Shown here in pieces: positions 7,552 to 12,502 of a stretch of 12,502 bases of DNA; the stretch's first letter is position 1; each line of letters opens with the position of its first letter. This DNA is from an uncultured Succinatimonas sp. (lineage in GTDB: Bacteria; Pseudomonadota; Gammaproteobacteria; Enterobacterales; Succinivibrionaceae), in the NCBI GenBank assembly GCA_937896115.1, contig CALBLB010000002.1, positions 1 through 12,502 on the forward strand. The letters run 5' to 3'. The notes under the pieces were generated by a model. The model searched no databases and was not told the DNA's origin. It saw only the letters and a program-made list of their open reading frames with translations. The translations under genes and the position numbers were made by a program.

Positions 7552-8385
7552 TTATAAGAATAGGAATAAAACCAAAAAGTAGTATCGTTGACGTATATTT
7601 TTTTGTCTTATCCATAAAATTGGAAAAATATTAAATAGACGAATTTTTAGTGTTTTAGTGCGATCAAAAAGATAATTATCCCATAGCTCCGGATACTTGC
7701 GTCTGTATATAGCTTGTAAGGCTTGGGTAGCTTTGGTCATTTTATCTATTTGACTGAAGGTAGTATTATTTTCGTGGAAACGGTACTTAAGTAATACTTC
7801 CTGTATATTATAGAATTTTGTAGTGTTTATTAATTTTAGCCACAAAGCGTAATCTTCAGCCGGTGAGAATTCTTCTTCGTAACCAATATGATTTTCTATA
7901 AGAACAGATCGTCTAATCATTGAAACGGTATGAATAATTCCGAAATGTTCCATGAGTATTTTTTTTATTTCATGATCAAACTCTGGAACTTTCACGATTT
8001 TATGACTTGGAATATCTTCACGCCATGCTCCCACCACTCCTACATCAGGATGAGAATCCAAGAATTTGAACTCTTTTTCAAGGCGCTCCGGAAATGAAAT
8101 ATCATCATGATCAAATATGGCTAAATATTCACCTTTTGCAAGACTTATTAATTTGTTTCTTGTAGCAGATATCCCCAGATTTTTATAATTTTTAATGTAT
8201 ATTATTCTATTATCTTTATACGATAAAACTACGTCTTCTCGAGGATCAGACGGACAATCATCTATTATTATTAGTTCAAAGTTTTTGAAAGTTTGATTAA
8301 GAATACTTTCTATTGCTTCTTTAAGGTATGTCTTGTCTGTTTTGTAGACAGGCATTAATACAGAAACTTTTGGTTCTTTATCCAT
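7552..8385 (-). CDS. Glycosyltransferase family 2
   Basis: This is an inverting GT-A glycosyltransferase of 277 residues, probably acting in surface-glycan assembly. Visible motifs are the N-terminal VSVLMPVYKTD strand, nucleotide-binding D42-D43 in IIIDDCPSD, and the N-L-G-x-x-x-x-R-N segment (69-77). The metal-binding D92-H-D-D95 in AIFDHDDIS is followed by the acidic E177-D178-Y-A-L-W motif that carries the candidate base. The last residues are hydrophobic and aromatic (RYYFLVLFLFL), which may associate with the membrane. It is the first gene of the GT2-GT25 minus-strand pair. The ATG at 8385 has no evident Shine-Dalgarno. A good -10 (TATACT on the minus strand) lies only 13 bp upstream, suggesting a very short leader. 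Like its neighbours, the gene is AT-rich. Substrate unknown. Confidence 0.9.
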   Translation of the reverse strand: MDKEPKVSVLMPVYKTDKTYLKEAIESILNQTFKNFELIIIDDCPSDPREDVVLSYKDNRIIYIKNYKNLGISATRNKLISLAKGEYLAIFDHDDISFPERLEKEFKFLDSHPDVGVVGAWREDIPSHKIVKVPEFDHEIKKILMEHFGIIHTVSMIRRSVLIENHIGYEEEFSPAEDYALWLKLINTTKFYNIQEVLLKYRFHENNTTFSQIDKMTKATQALQAIYRRKYPELWDNYLFDRTKTLKIRLFNIFPILWIRQKNIRQRYYFLVLFLFL

Positions 8386-8398
8386 AGTTGGGTTTAAA

Positions 8399-8404
8399 AG
8401 TATA
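8399..8404 (-). promoter_or_regulatory. Possible -10 element for the GT2-GT25 unit
   Basis: The minus strand reads TATACT here, a 5/6 match to the -10 consensus, 13 bp upstream of the GT2 ATG. Transcription from it would start about 6-8 bases before the ATG. No good -35 hexamer is found at 16-18 bp spacing; the region is simply A/T-rich. This is weak evidence on its own. Confidence 0.25.
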
Positions 8405-8440
8405 GAGGGTGTATTTTATTGATTTATTGTAATGTATTTA

Positions 8441-8470
8441 TAAATAAAAAGGGCACCATAAACGGTGCCC
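8441..8470 (-). terminator. Intrinsic terminator of gapA
   Basis: A perfect 7-bp GC-rich stem, GGGCACC (8451-8457) with GGTGCCC (8464-8470), encloses a 6-base loop. On the minus strand it is followed by TTTTTATTTA (complement of 8450-8441). It lies 20 bp after the gapA stop codon, which is the expected position, and it separates highly expressed gapA from the GT2 gene downstream on the same strand. Confidence 0.92.
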
Positions 8471-8490
8471 TAATTTTATATTAACGCTAA

Positions 8491-9507
8491 TTACTTAACG
8501 ATAGGGTGCTGTTCTTCCATGGACTTGATCAGCTCCAGAACCTTGTTGGAGTAGCCGATCTCGTTGTCATACCAAGAAACGAGCTTGACGAAGTGATCGT
8601 TCAGAGCAATACCGGCCTTCTCGTCAAAGATGGAGGTGTGGGTGTTGTTCAGAATGTCGGAGGATACAACGGCTTCGTCGGTGTAATCCATCACGCCCTT
8701 CATATCACCTGCAACAGCAGCCTTGATGGCGTTGCAGATCTCTTCATAGGTAGCAGGCTTCTCGAGGGTGCAGGTCAAATCAACTACGGAGACGTCGAGG
8801 GTCGGAACGCGGATTGACATGCCGGTGAGTTTGCCGTTCAAGGAAGGAATAACCTTGCCGACAGCCTTAGCAGCGCCGGTGGTTGAAGGGATGATGTTGC
8901 CAGCTGCACCGCGGCCGCCGCGCCAATCCTTCATTGAAGGACCGTCAACGGTACGCTGAGTAGCGGTGGTGGAGTGAACGGTGGTCATCAAACCTTCCTT
9001 GATGCCGAAGTTATCATTGATAACCTTAGCCAAAGGAGCCAAGCAGTTGGTGGTGCAGGAAGCGTTGGAAACGATGTCCTGACCGGCATAGGTCTTATCG
9101 TTCACGCCGACAACGAACATCGGGGTGGAATCCTTGGAAGGAGCAGACATAACAACGCGCTTGCAACCTGCCTGAATGTGCTTGCGAGCCAGCTCATCCT
9201 TGAGGAAGAAACCGGTAGACTCAACGACGTAATCAGCGCCGATGTCGCCCCACTTCAGGTTGGCAGGATCCTTCTCGGCGGTGATACGGATGGTGTTGCC
9301 GTTAACAACCAGATTGCCGTCCTTGACTTCAACCTTGCCCTGAAAAGGACCATGCATGGTGTCGTAGCGGAGCATGTAGCTCATGTACTCAGGAGGGAGC
9401 AGATCGTTGATGCCGACAACCTGAATGCCCAACTCAGGACGAGCAATGGAAGCACGGAAAACGAAACGGCCAATACGGCCAAAGCCGTTAATACCAACTT
9501 TAATCAT
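8491..9507 (-). CDS. gapA: Glyceraldehyde-3-phosphate dehydrogenase, type I, NAD-dependent
   Basis: This cytosolic glycolytic enzyme oxidises glyceraldehyde 3-phosphate to 1,3-bisphosphoglycerate. The 338-residue protein begins with the Rossmann motif GINGFGRIGR. D35 in VGIND indicates NAD preference over NADP. The active site is intact: S150-C151-T-T-N in NASCTTNC, and H178 in TTVHSTTATQ. WRGGRGAAGNIIPSTTGAAKAVGKV and WYDNEIGYSNKV are also present in short conserved blocks. It resembles E. coli GapA closely, with a slightly longer tail (EEQHPIVK). Codon use is strongly biased and C-ending, unlike the AT-rich glycosyltransferase genes beside it, as expected for a very highly expressed gene. 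The start at 9507 has GGGTGA about 7-8 bp upstream. It is monocistronic, with its own promoter and terminator. Confidence 0.97.
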   Translation of the reverse strand: MIKVGINGFGRIGRFVFRASIARPELGIQVVGINDLLPPEYMSYMLRYDTMHGPFQGKVEVKDGNLVVNGNTIRITAEKDPANLKWGDIGADYVVESTGFFLKDELARKHIQAGCKRVVMSAPSKDSTPMFVVGVNDKTYAGQDIVSNASCTTNCLAPLAKVINDNFGIKEGLMTTVHSTTATQRTVDGPSMKDWRGGRGAAGNIIPSTTGAAKAVGKVIPSLNGKLTGMSIRVPTLDVSVVDLTCTLEKPATYEEICNAIKAAVAGDMKGVMDYTDEAVVSSDILNNTHTSIFDEKAGIALNDHFVKLVSWYDNEIGYSNKVLELIKSMEEQHPIVK

Positions 9508-9555
9508 AAAGAATTCACCCGTTTAATAAACGAAACAGTGGTTAGAAAACGACTG

Positions 9556-9585
9556 ATAATGTACTCCAGACTGCGCAAATGTCAA
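9556..9585 (-). promoter_or_regulatory. Strong sigma70-type promoter of gapA
   Basis: On the minus strand a perfect -35 TTGACA (complement of 9580-9585) is separated by 18 bp from CATTAT (complement of 9556-9561), a 4/6 match to the -10. A transcript would start near 9549, giving a leader of about 40 bases before the gapA ATG. The position and the high expected expression of gapA support the call. Confidence 0.75.
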
Positions 9586-9688
9586 GATAAAGAGGCATTT
9601 TTGTGCAATGGTTTCTTAACTGTACGGCGCATGGGGGCGGCAATAGCGTCAAAAAGCAATTTGTTTGTGAAACTGAAGTTAAGTATAG

Positions 9689-9705
9689 GTGAAATAATTT
9701 TTCAC
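9689..9705. repeat. Short perfect inverted repeat upstream of gapA and malQ
   Basis: GTGAAA (9689-9694) and TTTCAC (9700-9705) form a perfect 6-bp inverted repeat around TAATT. It sits between the two divergent promoters, about 100 bp upstream of the gapA -35. It resembles a CRP half-site pair (GGTGA and TCACA), but the 9-bp gap is longer than the 6 bp CRP requires. It could be an operator for another dimeric regulator, or chance. Confidence 0.3.
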
Positions 9706-9776
9706 AAGCATTAAGCTTTGAAAATTTCCTTGCTTAAAATGCGGCCCATGCCTCGTGTCTTGTAATCATACTTACG

Positions 9777-9782
9777 TATAAT
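9777..9782 (+). promoter_or_regulatory. Candidate -10 element for malQ-glgB
   Basis: A perfect TATAAT lies 79 bp upstream of the malQ ATG. The hexamers at 16-18 bp spacing (for example CGTGTC, 9754-9759) match TTGACA poorly, and no TGN extension is present. If used, the promoter would probably need an activator, which is plausible for a glucan-metabolism operon. The leader would be about 70 bases. Confidence 0.45.
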
Positions 9783-9861
9783 ATTTAATGACAATTGAAA
9801 AATATCGTATTTAAAACTTTCGTTTAAAGTCTTCTGACTTGGTAAGAGATCCTTAATACCC

Positions 9862-12066
9862 ATGGAAGAAAAAGCAATCGAGGCGCTTGCAGACGAGGCA
9901 GGCATTGCACGTTCATATAAAGATGTGAATAACCGTGAAGTTGTCATAAGCAGCAAAGCCCGGGCCGAAACCTTAAAACTTATGGGCTATGCTGTTGATG
10001 ACAGCGATGCCGTCATGATACAGGAACGCAAAATACGCCTTTGTCAGAACATGCTTGAAAGCGTGTTGATTTTAAACGACAAAGATTTTCCCTTCATTTA
10101 TATACGAACCAGAGCGGATATTCGTGAAAATGCGGTGATCACCTGGACATTCGAACTTGAAAACGGCGAACGCATAACCCGCGCCGAACCGTTAGAAGAA
10201 ATTGAAATTGCCAGATTTTTCGAAGTTTCGGGAATTGAATATGATGAACGACGCTTCATTATCCCCAAAGATGTAATTTTGCCCTACGGTTACCACCATT
10301 TCAGTTGTGTGATCACCGACGGGTATCGTATTTTTAACTCACGTCGCATGTCGCTTATTAAAGCTCCTTTGCAAACTTACATGCCGGACGAACTTAAAAA
10401 CGGTAAAAAAGAATGGGGCGTGAGCGTTCAGCTTTACGCTTTGCGATCAGAGAAAAACTGGGGTATAGGCGATTTTGAGGATTTAAAAGATCTTTTGGTA
10501 AAAATTGCCGCGTCAGGCGGTCAGTATGTGGGTTTAAATCCTTTGCATGCAGGATATCCTGCATCCCCGGATCCATCAAATTGCAGTCCGTATTCTCCTT
10601 CATCACGTCTTTGGCTGAACATAGCTTATATAAGTGTGCCGTCTGTTCCTGAGTATGTAAATTGCAAGGAAGCCTGTGCAAAAGTTGCATCGTCTGAATT
10701 TCAAAAGGAATTGAAACTTTTGCGTGAACGCGAATATGTGGATTGGCATGCTGTCATAGAACTTAAGCTTGAAGTGTTGAAGGTGATCTTCAGGTACATG
10801 CATGTAGATGATCGCCGTTCCATTCGCGGGCGCAAGTTCTTAAGTTTTATGGAGCAGGGCGGTAGCGAGCTTTTGGATATGGCTACCTACGGTGCCATTC
10901 AGGAAGAATTGTTTGCCAAAGGTTTTGAAGCCTCCGGGTGGCAGGCTTTCCCGCGTGAATTGCAACACGCCGATTCTCCTTTTGTGGAAGTCTGGCGTAA
11001 CGAGCACAGCAACCAGGTACGTTTTTACTGTTATTTGCAATTTTTAGCTCAGGAACAATTAGAAGAGGCTTTTGCACAAGCAAATAAAAGCGGCATGATC
11101 TTGGGTTTGTACCGCGATTTGGCCGTGGGTGTTTCCGCAGGCTCATGCGATGTGTGGAGTGATCATAACAGGATATACCGAGAAAAGGCATCGGTAGGCG
11201 CACCGCCTGATCCTCTGGGACCACAAGGGCAGGTGTGGGGATTGGTTCCCATGGATCCTGTAAAGCTCAAAGAATGTGCTTACGAACCTATGATCAGGCT
11301 TTATCGTTCCAATATGCGTGCATGCGGTGCTCTGCGTATTGATCATGCCGCAGGATTAAACAGACTTTGGTGGGTACGTGACGGTCAAAAAGCCTCAGAC
11401 GGTGCTTATGTAGCTTCAAATATGCATGATCTTTTGGGGATAGTTGCACTTGAGTCCGTACGTAACCGTTGCCTCATCATAGCCGAAGATCTCGGAACCA
11501 TTCCGCAGGAATTACGCGATGCTTTAAAAGAATGCGGAGCTTTTTCTTATAAAATTTTACTGTACGAACGCGCAGGAGACGGCGGTTTCATCGCTCCGTC
11601 TGATTACCCTAAACGTGCATTGGCAGCCCTTACCACCCATGATATGCCGACCCTTAAGGGATGGTGGGAATGCCGTGATTTGACAGACGGTGAAAAGATG
11701 GGAATTTATTCAGAGAATGAAAAAGAGCAGCTGATGGCCGACAGGGCCGTAGCCAAAGAGCGTATGTTTGAGAGTATGCGTTATTTCGGCACTTTGGATA
11801 AAAGCATATCCGGCAAGGCTGCCGACACCCCGTTTAGTCAGGAACTTGCTTTGAGTATGCAACGGCATTTTTGCACTACGGCCTGTCTTTTGTGCTCGTC
11901 GCAACTTGAAGATTGGATCGGAGTTGAGAAACCCGTCAATGTTCCGGGCACGATGCGTGAGTATCCTAATTGGAGACGCAAACTGACACGCGATCTTAAT
12001 GCTATTTTCGACGATCCCAAAGTAAAGGGGATCACCAAGGCCATGAATGAGGCCCGCAAAGCTTAA
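9862..12066 (+). CDS. malQ: 4-alpha-glucanotransferase (amylomaltase, GH77)
   Basis: MalQ transfers alpha-1,4-glucan segments between maltodextrins in the cytoplasm, feeding maltose and short dextrins into longer chains that phosphorylase and glycogen enzymes can use. The 734 residues comprise an N-terminal domain (about 1-180) and the GH77 barrel, starting at GVSVQLYALRSEKNWGIGDF. The barrel has GLNPLHAGYP and the proline-rich CSPYSPSSRLWLN loop. It then has nucleophile D494 in LRIDHAAGLNRLWW, acid/base E542 in IIAEDLGTIP, and D594 in TTHDMPTLKGWW. All three catalytic acids are present. It is somewhat longer than E. coli MalQ (694) and clearly MalQ-type with the extra N-terminal domain. Start ATG 9862 is preceded by GGTAAGAG at a long distance of about 13 bp. 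glgB follows after 33 bp, so they are probably co-transcribed. Confidence 0.95.
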   Translation: MEEKAIEALADEAGIARSYKDVNNREVVISSKARAETLKLMGYAVDDSDAVMIQERKIRLCQNMLESVLILNDKDFPFIYIRTRADIRENAVITWTFELENGERITRAEPLEEIEIARFFEVSGIEYDERRFIIPKDVILPYGYHHFSCVITDGYRIFNSRRMSLIKAPLQTYMPDELKNGKKEWGVSVQLYALRSEKNWGIGDFEDLKDLLVKIAASGGQYVGLNPLHAGYPASPDPSNCSPYSPSSRLWLNIAYISVPSVPEYVNCKEACAKVASSEFQKELKLLREREYVDWHAVIELKLEVLKVIFRYMHVDDRRSIRGRKFLSFMEQGGSELLDMATYGAIQEELFAKGFEASGWQAFPRELQHADSPFVEVWRNEHSNQVRFYCYLQFLAQEQLEEAFAQANKSGMILGLYRDLAVGVSAGSCDVWSDHNRIYREKASVGAPPDPLGPQGQVWGLVPMDPVKLKECAYEPMIRLYRSNMRACGALRIDHAAGLNRLWWVRDGQKASDGAYVASNMHDLLGIVALESVRNRCLIIAEDLGTIPQELRDALKECGAFSYKILLYERAGDGGFIAPSDYPKRALAALTTHDMPTLKGWWECRDLTDGEKMGIYSENEKEQLMADRAVAKERMFESMRYFGTLDKSISGKAADTPFSQELALSMQRHFCTTACLLCSSQLEDWIGVEKPVNVPGTMREYPNWRRKLTRDLNAIFDDPKVKGITKAMNEARKA

Positions 12067-12099
12067 GCGCAGTACCAAACAATATAAGGAGAATACATC

Positions 12100-12502
12100 A
12101 TGCTGATCGATGATTTGAACGCAGCGAGAATTGGCAAACCTTTTGAAACCTTGGGACTGCAACCACGTGAAGACGGCAGTTTCCTCATGCGAGCCTACCT
12201 GCCGGGAGCAAAAGCAGTAGATGTCTTGAGTTTAAAAGACGGTAAAAAACTTTACACTTTGGAGTCCCGAGGCGACAGCGGTCTTTTTGAAAAAGATCTT
12301 CCTGAGGTTAAGCACCCCTTTCACTATAAATTTAAAGTTGCCTATCAGGATTCGGAGATAGAGGTTATCGATCCTTATCAATTCCGTGATGAGGCTTTCT
12401 TCGGGCTCTCGACCATGAACGAAACCCCGGCCAATATTTATAAGACCATGGGCGCTCAACTTATCGAAGTTGAAGAAGACGGGGTTAAGGTTAAGGGCGT
12501 TA
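12100..12502 (+). CDS. glgB: 1,4-alpha-glucan branching enzyme (N-terminal part, truncated by window end)
   Basis: GlgB introduces alpha-1,6 branches into glycogen. Only 134 codons are visible, covering the N1 domain and the start of the second N-terminal domain, so no catalytic residue can be checked. The match rests on PFETLGLQ, the beta-sandwich segment MRAYLPGAKAVDVLSL, GLFEKDLPE with FHYKFKV, IDPYQF, and then YKTMGAQLIEVEEDGVKVKGV. The last segment corresponds to the 'Y-x-x-L-G-A-H ... G-V-x-G' start of the second (CBM48) domain of long, E. coli-type branching enzymes. AAGGAG at 12086-12091, 8 bp before ATG 12100, is the best ribosome site in the window. Together with the 33-bp gap after malQ, it indicates an operon. 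Family knowledge suggests glgX, glgC, glgA and glgP may lie further downstream. Confidence 0.88.
   Translation, partial: MLIDDLNAARIGKPFETLGLQPREDGSFLMRAYLPGAKAVDVLSLKDGKKLYTLESRGDSGLFEKDLPEVKHPFHYKFKVAYQDSEIEVIDPYQFRDEAFFGLSTMNETPANIYKTMGAQLIEVEEDGVKVKGV

Larger units (their letters stand above)
9586..9861. other. gapA-malQ divergent intergenic region (remainder)
   Basis: No convincing gene lies here; frames crossing it are antisense extensions of gapA or malQ. It holds the short inverted repeat at 9689-9705 and a perfect TATAAT at 9777-9782. Two small overlapping 5-bp stems lie at 9816-9840, just before malQ. No CRP consensus, MalT box or riboswitch is recognisable by eye. Confidence 0.6.

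Noticed and set aside
9688..9706. CRP binding site upstream of malQ
   Set aside because: The half-sites GGTGA and TCACA are separated by 9 bp rather than the 6 bp required, so a normal CRP site is not supported.
8974..9714. A 246-codon open frame on the plus strand, antisense to gapA and its upstream region
   Set aside because: It mirrors the codon bias of gapA on the opposite strand, has no recognisable domain, and covers the gapA promoter. Long antisense frames are common over highly expressed, biased genes.
9711..9956. An 81-codon minus-strand frame across the malQ start
   Set aside because: It overlaps the malQ start and leader, shows no family features, and has no supporting ribosome site.
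11710..12162. A 150-codon minus-strand frame over the malQ end and glgB start
   Set aside because: It lies opposite two well-supported genes, with composition typical of a shadow frame.
1..12502. CRISPR arrays, tRNA or rRNA genes, insertion sequences, prophage or defence genes
   Set aside because: Reading both strands showed no repeat-spacer pattern, no RNA gene signature, and no transposase, integrase or defence domain. Nearly all the sequence is accounted for by the listed genes.

Overview
The window looks like ordinary chromosome from a flagellated Gram-negative gammaproteobacterium. The evidence is a flagellar export gene (flhA), a PBP1B-type peptidoglycan synthase with an MrcB layout, three cell-envelope glycosyltransferases, an E. 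coli-like GapA, and a malQ-glgB pair arranged as in Pasteurellaceae glycogen operons. Moderate to low GC, strong GATC enrichment, motility and alpha-glucan metabolism would fit a Succinivibrionaceae-like host. That placement is inference, because there is no rRNA or other marker here.

Layout. Positions 1-1321 (+) hold the C-terminal two thirds of flhA, cut by the window edge. Positions 1394-3039 (+) hold a HAD-superfamily protein of the kind found in surface-polysaccharide loci, apparently split into two overlapping frames near 2730. Positions 3079-5625 (+) hold mrcB. Positions 5670-6704 (+) hold a GT8 glycosyltransferase, convergent with a two-gene minus-strand unit: GT2 (8385-7552) followed by GT25 (7500-6712). 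Positions 9507-8491 (-) hold gapA, with a near-consensus promoter and an intrinsic terminator. Divergent from it, malQ (9862-12066, +) is followed after 33 bp by the start of glgB (from 12100), which runs off the window.

How the genes fit together. The HAD protein and the GT8, GT25 and GT2 enzymes look like an envelope-glycan (LPS or lipooligosaccharide) islet spread around mrcB. The GT genes are visibly AT-richer than their neighbours, as is usual for variable surface-glycan genes. malQ and glgB work together on maltodextrin and glycogen, and GapA is the glycolytic enzyme next door.

I found no mobile element, CRISPR array, RNA gene, toxin-antitoxin pair or defence system. The most interesting points are the split HAD gene, the genome-style GATC excess, and the glycosyltransferase islet. 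I see no clear previously undescribed system.
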